A stretch of DNA of 64,000 bases from Tricholoma matsutake (lineage: Eukaryota; Basidiomycota; Agaricomycetes; Agaricales; Tricholomataceae), in NCBI GenBank assembly GCA_026075535.2, contig AP026545.1, forward strand, positions 744,001 through 808,000, read 5' to 3'. The notes under the pieces are model-generated. The model was given only the letters and a program-made list of their open reading frames with translations. It was not told the DNA's origin and did no database searches. Shown piece by piece: positions 23,541-33,344 of this stretch (its first letter is position 1; every line of letters starts with the position of its first letter). The position numbers and the translations under genes were made by a program.

Positions 23541-25800
23541 GATGATAGGTTGTCTCCTCAGCTCAAAGGCCGATACATCATTCTAAACACATTTTAATCA
23601 CATCGGCTAACTCCTATGAGGTCCCAGACACAGTGTGACCCAGTCTACCAATCGCAATATCATATCAACCGCGTCGAAACATCACCAGCGACATCGATCG
23701 TACCAAGAGACCACATCGCACAACCTTAGGACTATGTCGAACACCCCTAAGAGCCCTTCTGAATGACCATCAAACATCCCTGATCATCTTTGAACAAAAT
23801 GTGACCACGATCGAACATCGTCGACCATCGTTGAGCGTCATCAATCGATATTGAGAGACTACGAGCAACATTGGGCGCCGCATTTGTGATCTATATGGTG
23901 GAATACCATGCGCTAGGAAGGATTCCAACTCGTGCCCAAACCTGCTGATAGTAGGTCAGCCTTGTTCCAAGTCCCTATCATGCACAGAACCTGCTGGACA
24001 AATTATTGCGAGACTTAGCGTGATTTATAGACAAAGGACAGTCCCCTTTCAGTTCTATACCCTTTATTACTCTTTCATCATATGATATATATCTTTCTTG
24101 TTTGGATTCCAGTCTCCTTTTTGGCCTTGTGCCTTAACTCATATCTTTTGCCTCATGTTCTACACATGTTTCTTATACCTTTTTAGGAAGTTTCTTTTAA
24201 AACATATAAAACTCTGTAGTATCTACTTGAAAAAACAAGAAATCATCTTCACCTATCGTCTCGTATACAGTTCTAAGCATCCAATCAACTTTCTAAAACA
24301 ATCTAAGTCTCTACAGGTTTTCTCAATCGACAAGAAACCTCTGCGATCATCATGTCCTTGATCCTCCTTTGATCCTCTCGTCATTAGCACTAGCAACCCT
24401 TCCAACACTTCATAGCCATTTGCCATACCCTTTGTATACTATCGACCTATCGAAAGGTCCCCAGAATTCACACATCGACCATCGACAATAAACTCGTTCA
24501 CCATCGATCTCATCGATTGTCCTCGATATCGATTGATACTCGATCAGACCGCTGATGATACTCAACCCAGGAAAACCACCTAAACTGCCAATGAGGCAAT
24601 CGATGATATTTATGATGAGTCCGAGGAAGGGTGCGAGTTGTTCCAAATGTTCGTGGTCCAACCGATGGGAAGATAACTAGTTGGTACTAGTCGTGAAGGT
24701 AGTGCTATGAGAGATGAAGGTGTTTGGTGCGGTCCGATCAATGAGATTGATGGCAAATGAGTTTATTGTCGATGGTTGATGTGTGAACTCTGGGGACCTT
24801 TTGATAGTTCGATAGTATACGAAGGGTATGGCAAATGGCTATGAAGTGTTGGAAGGGTTGCTAGTGCTAATGACGAGAGGATCAAAGGAGGATCAAGGAC
24901 ATGATGATTGCAGAGGTTTCTTGTCAATCAAGAAAACCCGTAGAGACTTAGATTGTTTTAGAAAGTTGATCGGATGGTTAGAACTGTATACGAGACGATA
25001 GGTGAAGACAATTTTCTTTTTTTTCCAAGTAGATACTCCAGAGTTTTATATGTTTTAAAGAAACTTCCTAAAATGGAATGAGAAACATGTGTAGAACATG
25101 AGGCAAAAGATATGAGTTAAGGCACAAGGCCAAAAAGGAGACTGGAATCCAAACAAGAAAGATATATATCATATGATGAAAGAGTAATAAAGGGTATAGA
25201 ACTGAAAGGGGACTGTCCTTTGTCTATAAATCACGCTAAGTCTCGCAATAATTTGTCCAGCAGGTTCTGTGCATGATAGGGACTTGGAACAAGGCTGACC
25301 TACTATCAGCAGGTTTGGGCACGAGTTGGAATCCTTCCTAGCGCATGGTATTCCACCATATAGATCACAAATGCGGCGCCCAATGTCGCTCACAGTCTCT
25401 CAATATCAATCGATGATGCTCGACGATGTTCAATCACATTTGATATGATGCTCGATCGCATTTGATATGATATCGCACTCAGTAGACTTGGTCGGGAGTG
25501 GTCGCGCTGCTTCTGGGACCTTGTGCGAGTTATCTGATGTGATTAGAGTGTGGTCAAAACAGTGAATCGGTTTTTGAGCCGAGGAGACAACCTATCACCA
25601 TGCCAAACACCTTCAGTTCCTATAGCACTACCTTCACGACTAGTACCAACTAGTTATCTTCCCATCGGTTGGACCACAAACATTTGGAATGACTCGCGCC
25701 CTTCCTCAGACTCATCGCAAATATCATCGATTGCCTCATCGGCAGTTTAGGTGGTTTTCCTGGGTTGAGTATCATCAATGAGTACATGTCCAATCAGACT
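23541..25800. repeat. Foldback insertion with about 1-kb inverted arms inside element A
   Basis: The sequence from 23541 (TGATGATAGGTTGTCTCC) to about 24740 reappears as its reverse complement between about 24740 and 25790. Mirrored landmarks are the ATATATCTTTCTTG zone (24085 versus 25160), the CAACCCTTCCAACACTTCATAG zone (about 24400 versus 24850) and the ACTCAACCCAGG end words (24557 and 25765). Arms resemble the TGATAGG LTR family. In element B the matching position is uninterrupted, so this is an insertion into A. Confidence 0.7.
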
Positions 25801-26259
25801 CTGCTTAGATGCTCAGACAGTCCTAGGACAGAGCTCCGACTGGACATCTCGGTTTGGCAGGAGTCTTAGCCAAAAAATGTCCGAGCAATGTCCAAGCAAA
25901 GTCCAAGGACAGTCCTAGGACTGTCCAAGTGTCTGAGCAGAGTCTGCTCAGATTGGGGGGGGGTGTGTGTGTAAAGACCTCGATAGATCTTTGCAACCAG
26001 TACTTTACACTCCCCCCCCCCAGTCTGAGCAGACTCCGCTCAGACACACTCAGACACTCGGACTGTCCAAGGACTGTCTGAGGACTTCACTCAGACTCTG
26101 CTCAGATGCTCGGACTGTCCAAGTTGTCTGAGTAAAGTCCGAGGACTGCACTTGGACAACATAAATTGTGCATTTATTTACACTTTTTAAAGTACTGTCC
26201 AAGTAAAGTCTGAGTTCCAGTCTTAGATAAAGTCTTATAAGTCTCACAAAATGATGTGT

Positions 26260-26341
26260 GCACAGCAGGAATTGAACCAACAGCCTTCTGGATTAGCAAT
26301 CACATGATGACAAAACATGCACACTCTACCACTCAAGCCCA
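26260..26341 (-). other. tRNA-like sequence, element B left, facing outward
   Basis: Reading minus, GGGCTTGAGTGGTAGAG resembles box A and GGTTCAATTCC fits the box B consensus GGTTCRANTCC exactly. Transcription would point to the left terminus. Confidence 0.55.
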
Positions 26342-26652
26342 AGTAGTCATTTAAAGTTACATACATTATATCTATTTATTACTGAAATCTAATTTGTTGT
26401 ATATCATGAATAGATTATTAAATTGACCCCCTTGCATCTGTGCGAGGGGTAATTAATATGGGTAATTAATATGTATAATACTAAGCCCTCCCCTTGCAAG
26501 CTCGAGGCAAGGGGGCCATAACTATCAATTATAAAAATAAATTAAAAACACCCACCACAAGCAGTTGCTCATGGCGGCATTCATCTCTCCCTGGGTCATC
26601 CCCTGGCCATCTCGCTCTCCTGTCCCCATTCTTCTCCCCCCTGAACCACCCC

Positions 26653-27082
26653 TAAGGTAGGGGTATACCCTTGTGTTTTTGGGCTAAGGGTATGAGGGGT
26701 AAGGGTAGGGGTTTGGAAGTTCATACCCTTGCTTATGTAAGAATATCATTTGATTTTTTCAGCTACAAAGACTCATATTCAAGATTTTCATCAATTAAAT
26801 TCAGATTTTGGGATTGTCCAACATGATAATGCCTTTCATATGTTAATAAGAGGTATTAATATGTGATATTAATAGTAAATACAACAGTTATCAACATTTT
26901 TCAAATGAAATTTGCTCTAAATATGTTGATTTTGTGCCAAACCCTTGTACCCTTGATAAACCCTCCCATACCCTTGGCAACCCTTATATGTTTCCATACC
27001 CTTACCCCTAAGGGTAGGGTGTTCAGGAGTAGGGGTAAGGGTATGAGATTTAACACCCAGGGGTAACCCCTGCCTTGCCCTA
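26653..27082. mobile_element. hAT-type MITE nested in element B, with an empty site in element A
   Basis: Begins TAAGGTAGGGGTATACCC; the complement of its end begins TAGGGCAAGGCAGGGG. Identical flanks ACCACCCC lie at 26645-26652 and 27083-27090. Element A carries the unoccupied homologous site near 22071-22085 with a single ACCACCCC, which confirms both boundaries. Interior rich in GGGTA-type hexamers; same family as 1870-2131. Confidence 0.9.
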
Positions 27083-27339
27083 ACCACCCCACGAGCAGAT
27101 GCTTGTAGGCATGGGGTAGGTGTCGTCGTGGGTGTCCCCACTCTTGTCATCGTCTCCCTTCCCTCTCATCTCCCTTCCCTCTCATCTCCCTTCCCTCTCG
27201 TCTCCCTTCCCTCTCGTCTCCTTCCCCCTCGTCTCTTCCCCTCACCTTCCAGCCTGCGAGCAGGGGCTCGCAGCAGTGGTGGTGGTGGTGGTGTTGTCGT
27301 TGTTGTTGTTGTTGCCAGTAGTAGTTTGTACCTATAAAA

Positions 27340-28140
27340 TGTTAGTTAGGATCGAAAAATGAAATGAGAAAAGAAAAAAAAACTTACCTAGGACCCAAGA
27401 GACATTGACGTCTCTTGGGTCTCCCCTAATCATGGTCGTTCCACCTGTCGTCCACCCTATGAGCAGTGGCTCGTAGGGCTGGAGCAGGTGCTGTCATCAT
27501 TCCATCCACCATCCACCCCACAAGCAGTTGCTCGTGAGGCTGGAGGTGGGTGGTGTGTCCTGCATGGTGGGCATGAGGAGCCTTTCTTGTTGTTTCGAAG
27601 TTGCACCCATTCCCACCCCGCGAGCAGCTGCTTGCGGAAGTGGTTCTGAGTGCTCGTTGTCGTTGTCGTCAGCAGTACTAGATAATACCTAAAAAAATTT
27701 GCTAGTAACAAAAACAAGAAAAAAAAACTTACCAACAGCCCAAGAGACATTGTTTGATGTCTCTTGGGCCTTTTCTTCATTTGCTTTGCCTTCCTTTCAT
27801 TGTTTTCCACTCGTCCCCTCGTCATTCCATCTCCCAGTCCCAGTCATCTCCAGTCACCTCATTGCATTGCCGTTCTGTTTGGCCAAGTAGGTGTTGCTGT
27901 TGTCTTGCCATTTTGGGGTTGTACCCATTCCCACCCCACAAGCAGTTGCTTGCGGCGGTGGTTCTGGGTCCTCGGGTGGTGGCTGTGTCAGCCATTGTTG
28001 TGGTTTTGAGGCTGCAGCATCGTTATAACATAGATAAAATCTATCATTAAGGAGATTTCAGTTAGTTAAACAAAACAACAAAAATCATGTAAAAAAACAC
28101 TTACAAGTGAGCCCAAATGACAATGCCGTCATTTGGGCTC
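27340..28140 (-). repeat. Element B: three palindrome plus intron-like modules
   Basis: Palindromes lie at 27392-27421 (12-bp arms GACCCAAGAGAC), 27738-27769 (13-bp arms GCCCAAGAGACAT) and 28109-28140 (13-bp arms GAGCCCAAATGAC). All three are followed on minus by GTAAGT. Acceptor-like strings include CTAACTAAC then TTTTATAG (module one) and TTTTTTTAG (module two). Relative to element A the second palindrome has matched changes in both arms. Confidence 0.7.
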
Positions 28141-28278
28141 GTTCCCATTCTTGGTTATTGGGGTAGGAGGTAAGGAGGAGGCGGCGCCATTGCCAGCATT
28201 GTTGATGATGCAGCTGTGTTGATTTGTCATCACAGCCAGGGCAGTACATAGAGAGATATAACTACTTACCTGTAATGA

Positions 28279-28342
28279 TGCTTTAGTCTAACTGTTATAT
28301 CACTGACTTAATTGTTGTGACCATGAGGGTTCAATCCCTGTG
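28279..28342 (+). other. tRNA-like sequence, element B right, facing outward
   Basis: TTTAGTCTAACTG resembles box A, and GGTTCAATCCC matches the box B consensus. Faces the right terminus. Confidence 0.5.
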
Positions 28343-29850
28343 GTAGCCACAGATTTTTCAGTCAATTATATAAGCAACTCAGACAGTCCTAGGACTGTAC
28401 GAGTGTTGGTCTACTCGGACTCTGCTCAGACGCTCAGACAGTCCTAGGACAGTCCAAGGACTCAGCTCGGACTCAGCTCGGACTGGACATTTAGTTTGGC
28501 AGGACTTTCAGCCAAAGAAGTCTGAGCAAAGTCTGAGCAAAGTCCTCGGACAGTCCTGGGACGGTCCGAGTGTCCGAGCGGAGTCCACTCAGATTGGGGG
28601 GGGGGGGAGTGTAAAGACCTCTTTGCAACCCTCCAGTGGCTTTCTCCAGAGGTTCGTTTGGTACTGCACCTAAATGCCTGGGTGCCTGGGCAGTAAAAGG
28701 GTTTGCGGTAAGGTGGGCTCCAGCTGAGGTGATACACCCTTGGGCAACTGAGTTTTGGACATCCTTCCCTCTAAATGTGTGTGTCCCACAATCAAATCCC
28801 TGGTGCACAGAAGTGCTTCCCATTCCAACAGTTGGGACATTGATGGGGCACTGGCAGAATTCCTATGGGGCATCTCATCTCCAGCAGCTGCTCCTGATAC
28901 AAGGGCACCTGTGCTGGTGCCTACACTGCATGACTTGCAATGCTTCTACTACATGTGTCACAATACACATTTCAAGCCAGTAGAAACACCCATACCTGGA
29001 TCTCTATAACCTCACATGCCTGAAAGTCGCACTGTGGGCACAGCCAAAAAATCAGCCTCAATTGAAGCACTCCCATTCTGGGCAAATCACGTGATGGCAG
29101 TTGAACTGATGCATGATGTTGGTTCTTCTCCCTAACCTGTACATCAAACCTTCTCAACCTCTAATGCAGTCCACAATGTGCATTTGTATCCATGACATTG
29201 AAAAAGAAAGAGAAAAAGAAAAAAGCAGCATGGTGCCCACCATGTCTACATAATTACATAACCATAATTAATTCCTTACCTGGGTCATGTGACCCATGAA
29301 CATTTGGAGAGCTCTCAGTGCCTCAATCAGTATGGATCAAATATGGATCAGGTTTGGCACATTTTTCCTTTCATAGAATTACTTTTGCCTTCCTGTTGTA
29401 CACCAGTATGCAAGGCATCAGAAATAGACAACCACTGATTGATAGTTGAGATGGCTCAAGTCTGCATCCATAAAGACCTAGCTGGAAGCAGCACATTAAC
29501 CTGCTCTCACTATTGCCCCCAACCACTTTCTCATCTAAATGGTATTTGTGTTCCTTTCTAATTTATCTACCTGTCCTTTATTTAAGGTGTACTTTACACT
29601 CCCCCACCTATTCCGGTTGGATTCCGGTTCGTCCAGCCGGAATTTCTGGAATTTCTGGAATCCGGTGGAAATTTTTTTGTATGTAGTTTTCCCTATGCAG
29701 CACAATTCCGGTCGGAAGAAGGATCCAATTTACAGCCGGAATCCCCGGAATCTGACCGGACTCATCACAACCGGAATAACAGGAATAACCAGACTAAGCG
29801 GAATAACCGGAATGCACGTGCTTTCCCAAATAAAAGTTTGACACACACAC

Positions 29851-29930
29851 ATCAATAATCGAACTCTCGACCTTAGGTCTGCATATATAACAGCACGCTT
29901 AACCACTGAGCTACCAAGGAATTATTCTTT
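29851..29930 (-). other. tRNA-like sequence, element C left, facing outward
   Basis: Reading minus, TAGCTCAGTGGTTAAGC matches the tRNA box A (TRGCNNAGYNGG) and AGTTCGATTATT approximates box B. This is the best tRNA-like sequence in the window, but the acceptor stem is not convincing, so I do not call a functional tRNA. Confidence 0.55.
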
Positions 29931-30119
29931 GGTATACATTTAATACTTTTATTACCCAACCAAGGTACGTAGTTAATCACAGAATAATTGATAAGTATGC
30001 ATATGCATGACACGTGACACGTGACTGCCAGCTCACAACCACTACCACCACTGTCGCCAACGCCGCCTCCTCCTCCTCTCCACTCTACCATCACCACTGT
30101 GTGCGCATCCACCACCACC

Positions 30120-30900
30120 ATTCCCACACCCAATGCCACCATCACCACCACCTTCAAACGAGCCGACTGGACGGAACGCGGGCCCAAACGACGCAGATCG
30201 CGTCGTTTGGGCCCTATGTAAGTTTTTTTCGTTTGGTTTTTGTTTTAATAAGCTAACTAACTCATTTTTTTAGTTTTCTAGGTTATAATCTACTAGTAAC
30301 GATGCCACCACCCGCAAACGAGCCAACACGGGCCCAAACGATGCAGATCGCGTCGTTTGGGCCCTACGTAGTTTTTTTCGTTTGGTTTTTGTTTTAATAA
30401 ACTAACTAACTCATTTTTTTTAGTTTTCTAGGTTATAATCTACTAGTAACGACGCCACCACCTGAAAACGAGCCAACACGGGCCCAAACGACGCAGATCG
30501 CGTCGTTTGGGCCCTATGTGAGTTTTTTTCGTTTGGTTTTTGTTTTAATAAACTAACTAACTCATTTTTTTAGTTTTCTAGGTTATAATCTACTAGTAAC
30601 GACGCCACCATCCGCAAACGAGCCAACACGGGCCCAAACGACGCAGATCGCGTCGTTTGGGCCCTAAGTGAGTTTTTTTTATTTGCTTTTTGTTTTTATA
30701 AACTAACTAATTGTAATTTATTGCTTTTTAGGTTGTATACTACTGGGGACGACCTGCCACGACGAAAAACGCGAGCCGACTGGACGGAACGCGGGCCCAA
30801 ACGACGGCAACGTCGTTTGGGCCATAGATAAGTTTTTTTCTTTTTTCTTTTTGTTTTTATCAATCAACTAATTGTAATTCATTGCTTTTTAGGCTCTATA
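30120..30900 (+). repeat. Element C: tandem 150-bp palindrome plus intron-like modules
   Basis: Palindromes start at 30180, 30330, 30480 and 30630 (exact 150-bp period), each with 15-bp arms GGGCCCAAACGACGC and a 5-nt loop AGATC. The second copy has one G.T mismatch. A fifth at 30794-30823 has 13-bp arms and a different loop, GCAA. After each come GTAAGT, GTGAGT or GTAGTT and a T-run. The first four units continue with CTAACTAAC or CTAACTAA words; units one to three end TTTCTAG before GTTATAATCTACTAG. Predicted exon and intron lengths are about 86 and 64 nt. Confidence 0.75.
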
Positions 30901-31184
30901 CTACTGGGGACGACCTGCCACGACGAAAAACACACAACCCACACCCATGCCCACCCGATCTCCTCCTCCCCATTCAAATGGGATGTGAGGCTGTCGACAT
31001 AGGCTAGGAGGGTGCAGAGGGATGCCAGGAGACCCCAGAAGGGGGGTACCTGCCTAGTAAGCACCCACCCACCTCTGCACTCGCGCCACATCGCACTGAC
31101 GCGCCCAAACCCCCCTCCCCCCCAAAAAAAAAGAAAAACAGAAATCCAAACAGGGGACGACAGCGACGAACGACGACAAGCCAC

Positions 31185-31400
31185 CCACCCCCAGCCTCAC
31201 GAGCAACTGCTCGTGGGGTGGATCGTGGGTGGAATGATGCCCAGGTGCAGGGACAGGAGACGACAATGACACACCACCCGCCCCCAGCCTCACGAGCAAC
31301 TGCTCGTGGGGTGGATCGCGGGTGGAACGACAACGACGACAAGCCACCCACCCCCAGCCTCACGAGCAACTGCTCGTGGGGTGGAACGTGGGTGGAACGA
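31185..31400. repeat. Three direct copies of a second palindrome class in element C
   Basis: CACGAGCA-AC-TGCTCGTG embedded in CCAGCC..GGGGTGGA occurs near 31198-31215, 31291-31308 and 31366-31383. Elements A and B carry relatives such as CACAAGCA-GT-TGCTTGTG (21987), where both arms carry the matching change. Confidence 0.65.
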
Positions 31401-31417
31401 CAGACAACAGCGGGGTC

Positions 31418-31580
31418 GCGTCCCCTCCCCCTCCCCTGCACTTCGTGTGGGGAGGGATTTTTTTTGTATTTTTAATTATTTATTAGTATTGTGCCCCCCC
31501 TCCCCCGTTTTGCGTGGGGGAGGGATTTTTTTCTTCATATTTTTATCTCCCCCCTCGTGTTTGGCGCGAGGGGTTAGCTT
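31418..31580 (+). repeat. Three GC-rich hairpins, two followed by T-runs, in element C
   Basis: CCCTCCCC..GGGGAGGG then ATTTTTTTTG (about 31430-31465); CCCTCCCCC..GGGGGAGGG then ATTTTTTT (31499-31530); CCCCTCG..CGAGGGG (31551-31574). The pattern looks like a transcription stop signal but no function is established. Element A keeps CCCCTCGC..GCGAGGGG at 21885-21906. Confidence 0.55.
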
Positions 31581-31668
31581 TTTATGTATATAATCAAAAA
31601 AATTTGATCTTAACTATCTCGAAAAAAATTAGAGTGTCATGAATAAACATTATATTACTATCTAATAA

Positions 31669-31760
31669 TTCTCCTGTGGCTCAACTGGTTCAGCACACAT
31701 GTTTGGTTTGTTATGTGATCACTCTAATTAAGATGTCTTGAGTTCAATCCTTACTCTGCA
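31669..31760 (+). other. tRNA-like sequence, element C right, facing outward
   Basis: TGGCTCAACTGGTTCAGC resembles box A and AGTTCAATCCT box B. It faces the right terminus. Confidence 0.55.
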
Positions 31761-31977
31761 CAAATATATTTTGTAGGCACTTTGACAACTTAAGACTTGA
31801 AATTTGACTATTCATTAGGGTATATACTCTAAGTTGAGGCTCTGGAGTAACCAGAATCTGGTTGGAATAACCAGAATAACTGGACTCTGACTGGAATAAT
31901 TGGACTCCAACCGGAATAACTGGACTCCAACTGGAATAACTGGAATAGGTGGGGGAGGGTAAATTACTGTATTTAAG

Positions 31978-33054
31978 CCTACTCATATTCAGCATAAACT
32001 TGACAAACCCTTCTCTTTCACACACCACCTCTGACCTTCATTAACCAAAGTTCAAATCTCCCTCCATTCACACACTTCTCACTCCAGCATACAGGCCAGG
32101 CTGCTCTCAATATATGGAATCAATAGATATAGTCCCTCATCCCTTGAACACCAAATAAGCCTTCATATATGGATCTTGGATGCTAGTGGTGGACACCACA
32201 ATGAAATTTGGATGGTCTGGTGGGTCTGCTTGTTTCAGTCGCCTAATCAGTGGTTGTCACAAGGTTGGTGAGCATTTGCAAAGAACACAGCCAGTGAATG
32301 ATGAATGCAACAGACAGTCACAGCACAGATAAAGTTTCAGGAAAAAGTACATTCAATAAAAGTACAGTATGTTCAATAAAAGTATGCAAGGCTGCTTATA
32401 AACAGGGAGCTATTGGAGTGCCTGGTACAGATCAGAACATGAGGACATTAAAATTGTATGGCATGGCAAATAGATGCTGATGCATGGCATTGGTGACTTT
32501 CACACAATCTGTACAATGCGGTATTCAAAGAAACAGGCACATATATGTGCATCTAAACCAGGGAAATTGACACACATATATATATTTACTAGGTGCGGTC
32601 TATTGTAAGCGCCACCATGGACCCTGCTCAATACCAAAGTAAAAAAAAAAGTTGCCACAAGAACTGAAAGTGTGGCAACAGGGGGCTGCCTGTCATCAAC
32701 CTTTGGTCAACTCCCCAGGGCAAAAAAATGTGTGCATAGATTTACTAGGTGCAGCTGCATGCACCAGCACAAACCCTGCTCAAAGCTACAGATGTTGAAA
32801 AAAAAATAAGCTGCCACAGGGACTGAGAACATGGTGGTGGTGCCATATTTGCTCTGGGAGCAGACAGAGGAAAAAGAAGGAAGAAAATAGAGCATGTTGT
32901 GGCACTGCAACTGGCACCACCTAGAGGGGAGAGCAGGAAAGCAAGAAGAGACAGTGGAGAGAGAGGGAGGGAGAAAGGAGGGGAGGGGATGAGTGACAGG
33001 CACTTGAACATGTGCACAGAGGGGGAGGGGAAGAGGGCAACACAAGGTGTGGGG
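31978..33054. other. Non-coding stretch with a direct repeat
   Basis: A unit beginning ATTTACTAGGTGC and running through CCCTGCTCAA, an A-run and TGCCACA occurs at about 32583-32690 and again at 32738-32830. The A-runs might suggest retroposed copies. No gene recognised. Confidence 0.45.
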
Positions 33055-33340
33055 ATCATGTGACTGGTGAACATTTGGAGAGGTATGGATGGCACAAATG
33101 ACAGGGTTGCAGAAGACACCAGTCACATGACTGGTGAACATTTGGAGAGGTAGGATATGATTGCAGAAGATGGCAGTCACATGACTGGTGAATGTTTGGA
33201 GAGGTATGGATGCACAAAGGACGTGGTTGCAGAAGACACCAGTCACATGACTGGTGAATGTTTGGAGAGGTAGGGACATGGTTGCAGAAGACAGCAGTCA
33301 CATGACTGGTGAATGTTTGGAGAGGTAGGGATGGCACTTG
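33055..33340. repeat. Minisatellite, five units of about 57-64 bp
   Basis: Each unit contains CAGTCACATGACTGGTGAA followed by (C/T)(A/G)TTTGGAGAGGTA and GGTTGCAGAAGA or a variant. A sixth partial unit is at 33890-33925. Each unit holds the palindrome CAGTCACATGACTG or a variant. Confidence 0.75.
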
Positions 33341-33344
33341 GGTA

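Larger units (their letters stand above)
21464..25982. mobile_element. hAT-type non-autonomous element A
   Basis: The left end CAGTACTTTACACTCCCCC is mirrored at the right by the complement of CGAGGTCTTTACAC. Flanking 8-mers are ATAGACCT (21456-21463) and ATAGATCT (25983-25990), 7 of 8 identical. Subterminal zones are dense in GGACTGTCC/CGGAC words. The interior holds a minus-oriented tRNA-like sequence, three palindrome plus intron-like modules, and a plus-oriented tRNA-like sequence. A 2.25-kb foldback insertion (23541-25800) lies near the right end. Without that insertion the element is about 2.27 kb, matching element B without its own insertion. It encodes no transposase. Confidence 0.8.
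25998..28621. mobile_element. hAT-type non-autonomous element B, exact 8-bp TSD
   Basis: The left end is CAGTACTTTACACTCCCCC and the right end the complement of GAGGTCTTTACACTCCCCC. Flanked by identical TTTGCAAC (25990-25997 and 28622-28629). It shares subterminal GGACTGTCC arrays, tRNA-like ends and all three palindrome modules with element A. An hAT MITE (26653-27082) is inserted inside. It lies only 15 bp from element A; both interrupt the same helicase pseudogene. Confidence 0.85.
15400..29200 (-). pseudogene. RecQ/OrsD-like helicase pseudogene (copy 1), interrupted by three insertions
   Basis: Coding sequence runs minus from about 29.2 kb, skips 21464-28621 (elements A and B), and continues to about 15.4 kb. 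Visible parts in order: first zinc finger VLICLQCEGII..VWEHIMDIH (about 21200); a long middle region; RNVFWLLGVLVFHGSYNKT (about 19200); Walker A as PAIGSGK after an intron near 18200; motif II as IVVDKAH, degenerate from DEAH, followed by THADFRP and a SAMLPP motif III (about 17790-17930); ILIFCCSKSDARHMALML (16830-16870); CTSILGVRLDIPGLTHTIH and YPADAVSYVQEVGHLGG (motifs V-VI, 16600-16720); and a C-terminal C..C-H..C-C..C zinc module (15.9-16.1 kb). Frameshifts, stops and a copia solo LTR between motifs III and IV make it non-functional. This family is often telomere-linked in basidiomycetes; that is from memory. Confidence 0.78.
29587..31969. mobile_element. hAT-type non-autonomous element C, exact 8-bp TSD
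   Basis: The left end is GTGTACTTTACACTCCCCC; the complement of the right end is CAGTAATTTACCCTCCCCC. Both continue ACCTATTCC. Identical TATTTAAG flanks lie at 29579-29586 and 31970-31977. The subterminal arrays consist of CCGGAATAAC-type words rather than the CGGAC words of A and B. It carries tRNA-like sequences at both ends and a 150-bp palindrome/intron array. No transposase is encoded. Confidence 0.88.

Noticed and set aside
29851..29930. Functional tRNA gene
   Set aside because: Good box A and passable box B, but no convincing acceptor stem or cloverleaf by eye, and its place in a transposon argues for a tRNA-like element.
30014..31600. Proline, serine and histidine-rich open frames across element C
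   Set aside because: They follow the tandem repeats and simple GC-rich tracts in several frames; predicted exon length (about 86 nt) is not a multiple of three.
33055..33340. CRISPR array
   Set aside because: Units are imperfect tandem repeats without unique spacers, and the organism is a eukaryote.
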